Notes: generated from the sequence alone by a model not told the origin. A stretch of 64,000 nucleotides of DNA from DASUAS01 sp963809795 (GCA_963809795.1 CAWELN010000014.1:62001-126000); one strand, 5' to 3'. Positions 34,994-43,886 are shown, counted from the stretch's first letter. Translations and numbers: made by a program.

Positions 34994-35211
34994 GCGACCG
35001 CGGCACGGTCATCATGGCGCTCGACCGTTGCAAGGGATGCGGTCTCTGCGTCCCGGTGTGCCGCCCGGGCGCGCTGGAGATGACCGACGAGCGCAACGCC
35101 AAGGGCTACGTGCTCCCGCGGCTGCTCGACGGCTGTACGGGGTGCCGGGCGTGCGCCGAGGTGTGCCCGGACTTCGTGTTCGAGGTCTACCGGTTCGAGA
35201 CCGCGCCATGA
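34990..35211 (+). CDS. 2-oxoacid:ferredoxin oxidoreductase, delta (2x[4Fe-4S] ferredoxin) subunit
   Basis: A 73-aa ferredoxin-like protein with two complete CxxCxxCxxxC sets: C14, C17, C20, C24 and C49, C52, C55, C59. It carries electrons from the thiamine/iron-sulfur core to free ferredoxin. GTG 34990 overlaps the gamma stop, and its own stop overlaps the alpha ATG (ATGA). The last cysteine of each set is followed by Arg-Pro and Pro-Asp respectively. The tight coupling supports assembly of a four-subunit complex. Confidence 0.87.
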   Translation: MSDRGTVIMALDRCKGCGLCVPVCRPGALEMTDERNAKGYVLPRLLDGCTGCRACAEVCPDFVFEVYRFETAP

Positions 35212-36292
35212 CCCTGGTGCTGCGCGAAGGGTACGACGCGATCGCGGCGGCGGCGGTCGACGCCGGCTGCCGCTTCTTCGCCGGGTACCCGATGCTGCCG
35301 TTCACCGGGCTGCTCGATGCGTTCGCACGCGAGCTGCCCCGCAACGACGGCGTCTGGATCCAGGCCGACACCGAGATCGAGGGCGCCAACATGGCGTTGG
35401 GCGCGGCGGCGACCGGCGCGCGCGCCGCCACCGGCTCGACCGGTCAGGGCATCGCGCTCATGCAGGAGACCATCGCCGAGGCCGCGCTCAACGAGCTGCC
35501 GCTCGTCGTGTTCAACATGGCCCGCGGTCAGCAGGACTACTTCCAGACCACCCGCGGGGGAGGTTGGGGCGACTACCGCACCATCGCGCTCGCGCCCGCG
35601 AGCGTCGTGGAGGCGGCCGAGCACACCCGGCTCGCGTTCGAGCTCGCCGACCGGTGGCTCACCCCCGTCGTCCTCTACGGCGACCACATGATCGGCTTCA
35701 CGCAGACGACGGTCGAGGCGGAGCCCGCCCGCGACGGCGCGACCGGGCCCGACAAGCCGTGGGCGCTCGACGGGTCGAGCGGCGGCACCGGGGCGTCGAA
35801 GGTCGTCTGGACCTGGCGCCAGGGGAAGCACAACACGCCCGGCCCGGGTCCGAACCGGCACTGGCAGCACGTCGCCGACAAGTACGACCAGATCGCGGCG
35901 ACGGAGGCGCGCCACGCCGGTCGCCACGTCGACGACGCGGAGCACGTCGTCGTGTCGTTCGGCACCACCGGCGCGTTCGTCGACTACGTCGTGGACGAGC
36001 TCCGGCGTGAGGGGCACCGCATCGGCACGTTCCGGCCGGTCACGCTCTGGCCCTTCCCGTCCGCCGCGCTCGGCGACCTCGCCCGCTCGGCGTCGTGCCG
36101 CCAGGTGCTGGTCCACGAGCTCAACGCGGGGCAGATGATCGACGACGTCCGCCTCGCGGTGAACGGCGCGGTGCCGGTGCACGCGGTCGGAGGCGTGAGC
36201 CAGGACGAGTCGGGCATGCGTCAGGGCGAGCTGCTCGACGTCGACACATCCGCGCGCGCATCCTCGCCGCCACCGAAGGAGCACGACCATGA
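35208..36292 (+). CDS. 2-oxoacid:ferredoxin oxidoreductase, alpha subunit (VorB-like), frameshifted near 3' end
   Basis: The alpha subunit resembles VorB/KorA. It opens with LREGYDAIAAAAVDAGCRFFAGYP, and QADTEIEGANMALGAAATGARA (about 55) and RGQQDYFQTTRGGGWGDYR (about 105) are typical. Domain II ends in GVSQDESGMRQGELLDVD. After this the frame becomes Arg-rich and runs on without stop over the beta gene. Inserting one C at about 36245 (GAC-ACATC to GACCACATC) gives DHIRARILAATEGARP and a TGA at 36290-36292. That overlaps the beta ATG exactly like every other junction in this operon. A one-base deletion, real or a sequencing error, is therefore strongly indicated. Confidence 0.83.
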
Positions 36293-37056
36293 CGCACACC
36301 GATCCGACCATGCGGAAGGTCGCCGACTTCGCCCCCGCGCTCTTCCAGAGCACCGAGCACCACCTGTGTTCGGGCTGCGGCCACCCGGTCGCCTGGCGGT
36401 TGCTGGTCGAGGTGCTCGAGGAGCTGCAGCTCGTCGACCGCTCCATCGGCGTCGTGGGTCACGGCTGCTACACCCAGATCATCACCACCGCCGACGTCGA
36501 GTTCCTCCAGTGCCTGCACGGCCGCGCCCCGGCGGTCGCCACCGGCATGAAGCGCATGCTCCCGGATCGCGCGATCTACACCCTGCAGGGCGACGGCGAC
36601 ATGGTCTCGGAAGGGCTCGCCGAGGTCCTGCACGCGGCCGCGCGCGGCGAGTCCATCACCTGCCTCATGCTCGACAACGGCGTGTTCGGCGACACCGGCG
36701 GGCAGATGACCGCGGCGACGACCGTCGGGCAACGCACCAAGACGAGCCTCGACGGTCGCTCCGAGCAGGAGCACGGGTACCCGATCCCGGTCGCCGACAT
36801 CGTGGCCACGTTCCCCGGCGCGGCGTACGTCGCGCGCGGCGCGGTCGACAAGCCCAACGCCATCGCGCGGACCCGGCGCTACCTGCGCGAGGCGTTCGCG
36901 TCGCAGCTCGCCGGTGAGGGGTTCTCGCTGGTCGAGATCCTCACCATGTGCCCGACCGGCTGGGCCGTTCCCACCGACCAGGGCGCGCAGTACCAGCGCG
37001 ACCAGGTGGAGAGCACCTTCGGCCTCGGCGAGCTGCGCCCGCGATCCACCACCTGA
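36289..37056 (+). CDS. 2-oxoacid:ferredoxin oxidoreductase, beta (TPP) subunit
   Basis: 255 aa. Four cysteines placed like those binding the proximal [4Fe-4S] cluster are C27 and C30 (CSGCGH), C60 (GHGC) and C221 (TMCPTGW). The thiamine diphosphate motif is GDGDMVSEG (101-109) with N130 closing it. HGRAPAVATGMKR (about 77) is the family hallmark. With alpha it oxidatively decarboxylates a 2-oxoacid to an acyl-CoA, reducing ferredoxin. The stop overlaps the ATG of the next CoA ligase (TGATG). Confidence 0.87.
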   Translation: MTHTDPTMRKVADFAPALFQSTEHHLCSGCGHPVAWRLLVEVLEELQLVDRSIGVVGHGCYTQIITTADVEFLQCLHGRAPAVATGMKRMLPDRAIYTLQGDGDMVSEGLAEVLHAAARGESITCLMLDNGVFGDTGGQMTAATTVGQRTKTSLDGRSEQEHGYPIPVADIVATFPGAAYVARGAVDKPNAIARTRRYLREAFASQLAGEGFSLVEILTMCPTGWAVPTDQGAQYQRDQVESTFGLGELRPRSTT

Positions 37057-38516
37057 TGGACGTCCGCATCCACGATCTGCTCGTCCGCACCGCGCTCGTC
37101 CAGCCCCACCGCATCGGCGCGACCCTCGGCGACGACGCCCGCACCTTCGCCGAGCTCGACACCGGTGCCAACCGCGCCGCCCACCGGGTGCAGGCCGAAG
37201 GCGTGGGCCCGCTCGACCGGGTGCTGTGGTGGGGCCCGACCGCGCTCGACGCGCTCGAGCTCGGGTACGGCGTCTCGAAAGCGGGCGCGGTCCTGGCGCC
37301 GATCAACCCCAACTTCACCGAGCGCGAGGCGATCGACGCGTTCGAGACGCTCACCCCGCGGCTCGTGGTCACCCACCCCGACACCGAGGAGCCCGCCCGG
37401 GCGGTCGCGGGACGGTTCGGGGTCCCCGTGATCACCACCGGCCCGGGGTGGCACGCCGACGCGTCGCCCACCGCGCCCCCGCGGGTCGGGTCGAGCGAGG
37501 ACCCCTGCGTCGTCTTCCTCACCAGCGGGTCCACCGGCGTGTCGAAGGGCGCGGTCCTCTCGCACCGCGCCACCTGGCTGCGCGCCATCCAACGCGACAA
37601 CGAAGGTGGCGCGACCGGGCGGCGCGGCTTCGTCGTGACGTTCGGCCTGTTCCACATGGCCGGATGGTTCTTCCTCGAGAACGCGCTGGCCGCCGACCGC
37701 CCCGTGCACCTCGTCGGCCGACCGGAACCGCACGAGCTCCTCGGTGCCGTCGAGCGCTGGCGCGCCAGCGGCATCTATTGCATCCCCGGGGTGTGGCAGC
37801 GCATCCTCGACGACGACGGCACCTACGACACCTCGTCGCTGGTCGAGGTGCTGACCGGCACGTCGCTCGTGACGCTCGACCTGATCGATGCGCTGAAGGC
37901 GCGGTTCCCGGGTTCGTGGACGTCGGTGGCGTACGGCTCCACCGAGATCGGGCGCGGCGCCGTCCTCCTCGACTCCGACCTCTACGACCGGCCGGGCAGC
38001 GTGGGCCAGCCGCCGCCGATGGTGGTCGCCGACCTCGCCGACGACGGCGAGCTGTGGCTCCGCGGCCCCACGATGTTCTCCGGCTATCTCGACCGGCCCG
38101 ACGCCACCGCCGACGCGATCGACGACGACGGCTGGTTCCACACCGGTGACCTCGCGACGCGCGACGCCGACGGCTACCTGAGCATCACCGGACGCCGCTC
38201 GGAGTCGATCCGCTCCGGCGGCGAGTGGGTCGCGCCGGTCGAGGTCGAGAGCGCCGTCCGCACCCACCCGTCGGTCGCGGACGTCGCGGTGGTGGGCCTC
38301 CCCGACCCGAGCTGGGGCGAGGTCGTGTGCGCGGCGATCGTGGTACGGCCGGGCGCGACGCTCCCGACCGTCGACGAGCTGCGCACGCACGTCGCCCGCG
38401 TTCTGGTCGGGCCCAAGCAACCGCGTGTCGTGGTGCAGGTCGACGAGCTCCCGCGCACGGACGCCACCGGGCAGGTACGCCGGCGACGCCTGCGCGACAC
38501 CATCGCGTCGAGCTAG
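37056..38516 (+). CDS. Acyl-CoA ligase-like protein lacking the A10 lysine
   Basis: 486 aa of the ANL family. LTSGSTGVSKGAVLSH (about 152), VAYGSTEIGRGA (about 290), HTGDLATRDADGYL (about 363) and SGGEWVAPVEVE (about 388) are all present. At the C-terminus the motif that should read G-K reads ATGQVRRRRL (about 470), so the catalytic lysine needed for adenylation is glutamine (CAG). It may have lost or changed its adenylation activity. It is coupled to the beta subunit and its stop shares CTAG with the convergent crotonase. It may act on the acid made by, or entering, the oxidoreductase. Confidence 0.8.
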   Translation: MDVRIHDLLVRTALVQPHRIGATLGDDARTFAELDTGANRAAHRVQAEGVGPLDRVLWWGPTALDALELGYGVSKAGAVLAPINPNFTEREAIDAFETLTPRLVVTHPDTEEPARAVAGRFGVPVITTGPGWHADASPTAPPRVGSSEDPCVVFLTSGSTGVSKGAVLSHRATWLRAIQRDNEGGATGRRGFVVTFGLFHMAGWFFLENALAADRPVHLVGRPEPHELLGAVERWRASGIYCIPGVWQRILDDDGTYDTSSLVEVLTGTSLVTLDLIDALKARFPGSWTSVAYGSTEIGRGAVLLDSDLYDRPGSVGQPPPMVVADLADDGELWLRGPTMFSGYLDRPDATADAIDDDGWFHTGDLATRDADGYLSITGRRSESIRSGGEWVAPVEVESAVRTHPSVADVAVVGLPDPSWGEVVCAAIVVRPGATLPTVDELRTHVARVLVGPKQPRVVVQVDELPRTDATGQVRRRRLRDTIASS

Positions 38517-39338
38517 CGGACCTTCCAGTCCGGGTCGCGCTTCTCGAGGAAGGCGCGGGCGCCTTCCTGCGCGTCGTCGGTGACCGCGACCTTCATGCGG
38601 TAGCCCTCGGCCATGAGCTCGGCCTCGTAGGGCGACAACGCGAGCGACTTGCGGATCGCCAGACGCGTGCCGCGCACCGCGAGCGGCGCGTTGCGGTTGA
38701 CGATGCTCGGCGATCTCCCACGCCCGGTCGAGCAGCGCGTCGGGCTCCACCAGCTCGCTCACCAACCCGAGGTCGTAGGCCCGCTGGGCCGACATGCGCT
38801 CGTACTTGCCCATCAGCGCCAGGCGCATGGTGATGTTGAGCGGCAGGACCCGCGCCAGGCGCAACGCCTCCCGGCCCGACACCACGCCGATGCTCACGTG
38901 CGGGTCGAAGAAGGAGGCGTCGGTCGACGCGATCACGATGTCCGACGTGGTGACGAGGTCGAGCCCGGCGCCGGCGCAGAGGCCGTTCACCGCGCAGATC
39001 ACCGGCTTCGCCATCTCGAGGTACGGCAGCGTGGCCTCCTGCGGCGCGTCCCACTGCCGCATCGAGGCCAGCAGCGGATCGCCCTGCACATCGAGGCCGC
39101 GGGTGTAATTCCCCCGTTCCTCCACGCCGGCCCGGTTGACGTCGGCGCCGGCGCACAGGGCGCGCCCCGTCCCGGTGACGATCAGCGTCCAGACGTCGGG
39201 ATCGGCCTCCAGCGCCCCGGCCGCCTCGTTGATCTCGGCGATCATCCGGTCGTCGATCGCGTTCAGCACCTCGGGCCGGTTCAGCCGCATGCACGCGGCG
39301 TGACCGCGGCGCTCGACGACGATGGTCTCGTAGCTCAC
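38513..39338 (-). CDS. Enoyl-CoA hydratase (crotonase family), frameshifted
   Basis: The crotonase start is clear: RLNRPEVLNAIDD, LCAGADVNRAG (about 62), VNGLCAGAGLDLVTTSDIVIA (about 110-130) and SIGVVSGREALRLARVLP. At RAWEIAE (about residue 210) the frame fails. Skipping one base at about 38705 restores IVNRNAPLAVRGTRLAIRKS, then GYRMKVAVTDDAQEGARAFLEKR and a TAG at 38513-38515. This tail is diagnostic of the family. As written, the frame would run on as Arg/Pro-rich sequence. The start at ATG 39338 overlaps the amidohydrolase stop (ATGA). It is the last gene of the leftward operon from the 2-hydroxyacid dehydrogenase. Confidence 0.82.
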
Positions 39339-40810
39339 CCGGCGCTCCCCTGGTACTTCGCGAACTCGGCGTCCGCCTCGGCCTCGACGACGGTACCGGC
39401 GAAGAACGACGGGTTCATGCCCCGGTACAGCTGCACCACGTTCGAGAAGGTGAACTCCCGGAAGTTCGCCTCGGTGATGTGGCCGTCCTCGACCAGCTCG
39501 TAGGCCTCGTCGAGCACCTCGGTCGCGTCGACCACGTCGAAGTGGGCGATGTCGGAGCCGAGCAACGGCTTGAGCTGCAAACCCATCCGCTCGTCGAAGG
39601 CGATGGAGGTCATGGGGTCGTCGGCCTCACACCCGAAGTAGAAGTTCCGCGCGAACAAGCGGCGGATGTCGTCGCGGCCGCCGATGTGCACGCGCGAGAA
39701 GTCGTCGCTGTCGAGATCGCGCGCGGTCAGCTCTTCCTGCGACGTGTCCGATTCCAGCGCGTCGAGGTTGCGGGCGATGACGTCGTCGATCTTCCCCTCG
39801 TAGCGCGGGTTGCCGGCCGTGTACTGCTCGAACAATCGCCGGAACTCGGTGGTGTCGAGGTTCGTCGGCTTGAGGTGCTCGTCCATGAACGCCCGGTTGC
39901 GCTTCTCCCAGTGGCCGAACAGGTCGGCGTAGAGGTTGCAGGCCCAGCCGACGCCTCCCTCGAGGAACCCGAAGTTGAGGGTCGGGAACCGCTCGGTCAC
40001 GCCGCCGAGGAAGAGGCTGCGCGCGAACGTGTGGTGGCTCTGGGCGAAGTGGCCCAGGTGGTTCCCCACGAAGTTGGACGAGAGGCTGCGGTCCGGCCAG
40101 CCCATCGAACCGCTGTGGCTGGTGACCGGGATGCCGAGGTCGACGAAGCGCTGCCAGACGGGGTCGTAGTCGTAGGGGCTGTCGACACCGAGCGCGTCGA
40201 TGTACACGCGTCGCCGGGCCGGGTCCGGTTGCCATTCGGCGTCGGCCTCGATCGGGCGCACGATCGTGCCCCCGGTGACGAGCACCTTCAGGCCGAGACC
40301 GTGCGCGTGCTCCATCTGCTCGATCGCCTCGGTCGGCTCGGCCAGGCTCAACACCCCGACCGGCACCATCCGGTCGAGGTACGGCGAGAACAGGTCCGCG
40401 ACCATCGTGTTGTAGGCCCGGAGGGCCACGTTGCCGAGCTCGGGATCGGCGATGTCCCGGCCGAGGGTCAGCCCGATGCTCGGGAACACGATCGCCAGGT
40501 CGATGCCCCAATCGTCGAGGCGGTCGTGGAAGAGGCCCGGGATGGCGGTGGCGGCGCGGTCCCGGACGTTGACGGGCACGCCCCAGTACGACGGGCGGCG
40601 CAGGCGCCGTTGCCGCCGCTCCTCGACGGTGAGCTCGTACCAGCCGTGGAACCGGTGCCCGTACCGGGCGCGGAACCGGTCGACGTCCGCCGGGCTCCCG
40701 ACCTCGGCGATGTAGTCGAAGTACACCGGGAACAGCTCGACCCAGTGGCCGTCGGCGTCGATCACCGGATGATCGAGCTGCTCGCGCACCTTGGCGCTCT
40801 TCGTGGTCAC
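39335..40810 (-). CDS. Amidohydrolase family protein
   Basis: 491 aa, longer than the three paralogues by about 90 residues. Metal motifs: IDADGHWVE (about 18), TSHSGSMGWPD (about 250) and GSDIAHFDV (about 430), where Ile-Ala replaces the usual Tyr/Trp-Pro. An insertion (about 330-400) contains RNFYFGCEADDP. GTG 40810 overlaps the 2-hydroxyacid dehydrogenase stop (GTGA). It probably hydrolyses or decarboxylates a cyclic or oxo-acid intermediate. The altered late motif suggests a different substrate or metal geometry from its relatives. Confidence 0.8.
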   Translation of the reverse strand: MTTKSAKVREQLDHPVIDADGHWVELFPVYFDYIAEVGSPADVDRFRARYGHRFHGWYELTVEERRQRRLRRPSYWGVPVNVRDRAATAIPGLFHDRLDDWGIDLAIVFPSIGLTLGRDIADPELGNVALRAYNTMVADLFSPYLDRMVPVGVLSLAEPTEAIEQMEHAHGLGLKVLVTGGTIVRPIEADAEWQPDPARRRVYIDALGVDSPYDYDPVWQRFVDLGIPVTSHSGSMGWPDRSLSSNFVGNHLGHFAQSHHTFARSLFLGGVTERFPTLNFGFLEGGVGWACNLYADLFGHWEKRNRAFMDEHLKPTNLDTTEFRRLFEQYTAGNPRYEGKIDDVIARNLDALESDTSQEELTARDLDSDDFSRVHIGGRDDIRRLFARNFYFGCEADDPMTSIAFDERMGLQLKPLLGSDIAHFDVVDATEVLDEAYELVEDGHITEANFREFTFSNVVQLYRGMNPSFFAGTVVEAEADAEFAKYQGSAG

Positions 40811-41871
40811 GGCACTGGCTCCTCGGGCCGCACGCCGAAGCGGGCATGGAATCGGTCGGAGTAGGTCGGCCACGCCTCGGGGTTGATCAGGCGGGGTGGT
40901 CGCTTGCCCGCGAAGATCGTGATCCACTGGTCGGCGGTGGCCAACGCGATGTCGCGCGTCGCCTCGACCGTGATCCCCGCGGTGTGCGGGCTGGCGACGA
41001 CGTTGTCGAGCGCCAACAACGGGTGCTGCGGGTCCGGAGGCTCGCGGTGGAACACGTCGATGCCCGCGCCCGCGATGGTGCCGCCCACGAGCGCGTCGTG
41101 CAGGGCGTCCTCGTCGTGGACCGGACCGCGGGCGGTGGTGACGAAGAACGCGCTCGGCTTCATCCGGGCGAACTGCTCCCGACCCATCAGGCCCTCGGTC
41201 TCGGACGTCAGCGGGCAGTTCAGGTGCACGAAGTCGGAGCGCGCCAGCAGCTCGTCGAGCTCCACCTTCGTTGCGCCGCGCGCGTCGAGCTCGTCCTCGT
41301 CGAGGTAGGGGTCGTAGGCGAGCACGGTCATCGTGAACGGCGCGCAGAGCTCGATGAGTCGCCCCCCGATCTGCCCCACGCCCACGATGCCCAGGGTCTT
41401 CCCCAGCAGCTCCGTGCCCCGCAGCGCGCGGCGGTCCTGCACGACCCCGCGGCGGATCAGGCGATCGGCCAGCGAGATCTTCTTCGCCAGCGTGAGCATG
41501 AACCCGAGCGCGTGCTCGGCCACGGCCTCGCGGCCGGGACCGGAGTTGTGGCAGACGATGACCCCGGCGGCCGTGCACGCGTCGACGTCGACGATGTCGT
41601 ATCCCGCCCCGGCCGAGCACACCGCCAGCAGGTCGGGGCAGCGCGCCAGCAGCTCGGGGCCGCAGATCCACTGCTCGGCGACACCCGGGTTGCGGGCCAG
41701 CTCGGTGCGGATGAGCGACTGGTAGCCGTGGGCACGCTCCAGCCCCGCCCAGTTCGCCGCGACCGGTCCCGCGATCTGGAGGCGGGTGACGTCGAACCCG
41801 CCGTGGTCGGCCAGGACCTCCCCCGCGACCGGGTCGGTCCACTGGTCGAAATAGACGAGACGGGGGCGCAC
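40807..41871 (-). CDS. D-isomer-specific 2-hydroxyacid dehydrogenase
   Basis: 354 aa. The NAD-binding domain has GKTLGIVGVGQIGGRL (about 152), and the catalytic triad is visible: Arg in TTARGPVHDEDAL (about 245), Glu in DVFHREPPDPQHPL (about 272) and His in VASPHTAGIT (about 295). It oxidises a 2-hydroxyacid or reduces a 2-oxoacid. That fits with the 2-oxoacid:ferredoxin oxidoreductase encoded nearby and with an HpaI-type aldolase that makes 2-oxoacids. GTG 41871 lies 11 nt after the aldolase-TauD fusion stop. It is GTGA-coupled to the amidohydrolase. Confidence 0.85.
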   Translation of the reverse strand: MRPRLVYFDQWTDPVAGEVLADHGGFDVTRLQIAGPVAANWAGLERAHGYQSLIRTELARNPGVAEQWICGPELLARCPDLLAVCSAGAGYDIVDVDACTAAGVIVCHNSGPGREAVAEHALGFMLTLAKKISLADRLIRRGVVQDRRALRGTELLGKTLGIVGVGQIGGRLIELCAPFTMTVLAYDPYLDEDELDARGATKVELDELLARSDFVHLNCPLTSETEGLMGREQFARMKPSAFFVTTARGPVHDEDALHDALVGGTIAGAGIDVFHREPPDPQHPLLALDNVVASPHTAGITVEATRDIALATADQWITIFAGKRPPRLINPEAWPTYSDRFHARFGVRPEEPVP

Positions 41872-41882
41872 GTCGCCGGCGG

Positions 41883-43790
41883 TCAGTCGACCCGGGGCTT
41901 GGCCTGCGCGGCCTTGAACAGGTCGGCGAGGTCCTCGTCGACGTTGCGGTAGTCGTTGATCGCGATGCGGCCCTCCCGGCCGGGCACCGGGTCGTACCCC
42001 AGGTGTCCTCCCTCGTTCTCCATGTGGAAGAACTCGCGCCCGATCGGGAGCCGGCGGTCCTCGAGCGGCACCTCCGTCCACGCGCGCAACACCAGCCGGC
42101 GGCGCTCGGGGTCGGGGCCGTCGACGAAGTCGGAACGGGAGTGGCAGAGGGCGAAGTTGTTCGCCATCGACGCGTCGCCCGGCCGCATGCGCAGCTCGAC
42201 CTGCTGCTGCACCAGGACGCGGCGGAGGATGTCGATCGCCTCCTCCTCGTCGGGTGTCATCTCGCGCCCCAGCTCGTGCAGCGCGGGGAGGATGCTGCTG
42301 TAGGTGAAGTTGATGCAGATCCGGCCGTCGACGTTGGAGAAGATCGGCACGTCGTAGGGCGTGACGTCCGGCTGGTGGTCGGGCTGCTCGCTGCGACGGT
42401 GGTGCGGGAAACCCCGGTAGAGGATCGGGAGGATGTCGGGGCGGGTGGCGAGGATGGTGTTGTGCGCGGCGGGGCCGCTCGAGAACTGGCTCTCCCCACC
42501 CCGCTCCGCCTGGTGGATCCACAACAGGGAGAAGAGGTCGGCGGCGTCGTTGTGCATGGCGAGCTCGCCGGAGGACTTCGTGCCTCGCGCCGGCTGCACC
42601 CCGTTCGGCAACACCTCCTGCTGCACCCGCACCATCCGGTGACCGAAGGAGTTGTTGGAGACGAGGCGACCGAAGTGCGACAGCCACGCCCAGAACAGGA
42701 GCTCGGTCTCGTCGACGCCGTGGTCGTCCACCGGGAACCCGCGCACCACCACGAGCCCCCGACCGGAGATGAGCTCGTCGTAGACCTCGCGCGCGGGACC
42801 GTCGACGTCCGGATGACCCACGTGCTCGCGTTCGATGGAGTCGCGGGGCAGGTCGCGGACGCGCTCGAGGATCTCCTCGAGCCCCTGCACGGTGCGCGGT
42901 TCGAGCCGGTAGACGAGGTCCTCGTCGCCGGTGAAGTCGTCGCCGACCCAGGCCATCGGGTCGTGCACCTGCTCGGTGTGGATCGGGGTGCTCATCGGGC
43001 GTCCTCGCACCGGGATGGCGCGCAACCGGGTCGCGTGCGCGCTCGCCGCCTCGGTCATGAAGCCGACGTCGGTGCCGGCGCTGACGAAGCGCAGGCCGAG
43101 CCCGACGAACTCGGTGAGGAGGTCGAGGTCGCGGATGCCGGCGATGCCGAAGATCCGGCCGTGGGTGCGGCACGCCTTCGCCACGGTGCGCACCGCGTCG
43201 AGGAACGCCTCGTCGCGGAACTGGCCGAGGATGCCCATCTCCGCAGTGAGGTCGTGCGGGCCGAGCATCACCATGTCGACGCCGGGCACCGCCGCGATCG
43301 CGTCCGCCCGCTCGACCGCCGCCGGGGTCTCCAGCATCACCGCCACGACCGTCTGCTCGTCGAAGGCGTCGAGCAGGTCCCGTTGGGGCATCGGCTGGTA
43401 GCGGTTGGCGGGGTTGGGGCCGGCGACCGACCGGTGCCCGCGGGGCGGGAAGCGACAGGCGTCGACGATCTGCTCGGCCTCGGCCCGGGTCTCGACGTGC
43501 GGGACGATCACGCCCATGGCGCCGATGTCGAGGACACGCGTGAGGTACTGGTGGTCGGCCGCGGGCACCCGCACGAGCGGCGTGATCCCGGCCGCGATCG
43601 CACCCGCGCACAGCACCGACGTCGTCTCGAGCGAGATGGCACTGTGCTCGAGATCGACGTAGACCGCGTCGAAGCCCGATGCCGCAGCCACCATGGGGAT
43701 GTCGGCCGTCCGGGCCTGGGCCAGTGCCAGGCACAGCACCAGGCGACCGGCGTCGAGCCGCTCGCGCATCGACGGCATGCCCTGCATCAT
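41883..43790 (-). CDS. HpcH/HpaI aldolase - TauD/TfdA dioxygenase fusion
   Basis: 635 aa. Residues 1-265 form a class II HpcH/HpaI aldolase with YVDLEHS, metal ligands E154 (MLETP) and D180 (LGPHD). Residues 266-635 form an Fe(II)/2-oxoglutarate dioxygenase with H413-N-D415, distal H550 (LCHSRSDF) and the 2-oxoglutarate arginine near 569. The two are in one uninterrupted frame. At the junction stands Met266 (ATG 42995) with GAGGA 8 nt before it, the remains of, or still active, separate start. One product or two are both possible. ATG 43790 overlaps the stop of a 27-codon ORF. The aldolase makes or cleaves a 2-oxo-4-hydroxyacid and the dioxygenase hydroxylates. Confidence 0.82.
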   Translation of the reverse strand: MMQGMPSMRERLDAGRLVLCLALAQARTADIPMVAAASGFDAVYVDLEHSAISLETTSVLCAGAIAAGITPLVRVPAADHQYLTRVLDIGAMGVIVPHVETRAEAEQIVDACRFPPRGHRSVAGPNPANRYQPMPQRDLLDAFDEQTVVAVMLETPAAVERADAIAAVPGVDMVMLGPHDLTAEMGILGQFRDEAFLDAVRTVAKACRTHGRIFGIAGIRDLDLLTEFVGLGLRFVSAGTDVGFMTEAASAHATRLRAIPVRGRPMSTPIHTEQVHDPMAWVGDDFTGDEDLVYRLEPRTVQGLEEILERVRDLPRDSIEREHVGHPDVDGPAREVYDELISGRGLVVVRGFPVDDHGVDETELLFWAWLSHFGRLVSNNSFGHRMVRVQQEVLPNGVQPARGTKSSGELAMHNDAADLFSLLWIHQAERGGESQFSSGPAAHNTILATRPDILPILYRGFPHHRRSEQPDHQPDVTPYDVPIFSNVDGRICINFTYSSILPALHELGREMTPDEEEAIDILRRVLVQQQVELRMRPGDASMANNFALCHSRSDFVDGPDPERRRLVLRAWTEVPLEDRRLPIGREFFHMENEGGHLGYDPVPGREGRIAINDYRNVDEDLADLFKAAQAKPRVD

Positions 43791-43870
43791 GCTCGCTCGG
43801 AGCGCCCGGCGGTGCGGTCGCGGAACGCGGCGGAGACGGTGCTCGTCCCGTTGCCCCAGGCCCCGCCCAT
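43787..43870 (-). CDS. Small ORF (27 aa) coupled to the aldolase-TauD gene
   Basis: ATG 43870 has a good ribosome site (GGTGAGG, 5 nt spacing). The frame encodes 27 residues (starting MGGAWGNGTST, ending AGRSERA) and its TGA overlaps the ATG of the next gene in ATGA, the same junction style as the bona fide operons here. I do not recognise the peptide. It has no membrane segment or cysteine. It may be a leader peptide that couples translation or a small accessory protein. Operator-like site C lies 17 nt upstream. Confidence 0.45.
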   Translation of the reverse strand: MGGAWGNGTSTVSAAFRDRTAGRSERA

Positions 43871-43886
43871 CTTCACCTCACCGAGG

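Noticed and set aside
35208..36917. A long alpha subunit running over the beta gene
   Set aside because: After residue 345 the sequence is Arg/Pro nonsense. The family-typical end is one frame over, so this is a frameshift rather than a fusion.
36879..39338. A crotonase of 819 aa
   Set aside because: Only the first 210 residues match crotonases. The remainder is antisense to the ligase and beta subunit genes, caused by the indel near 38705.
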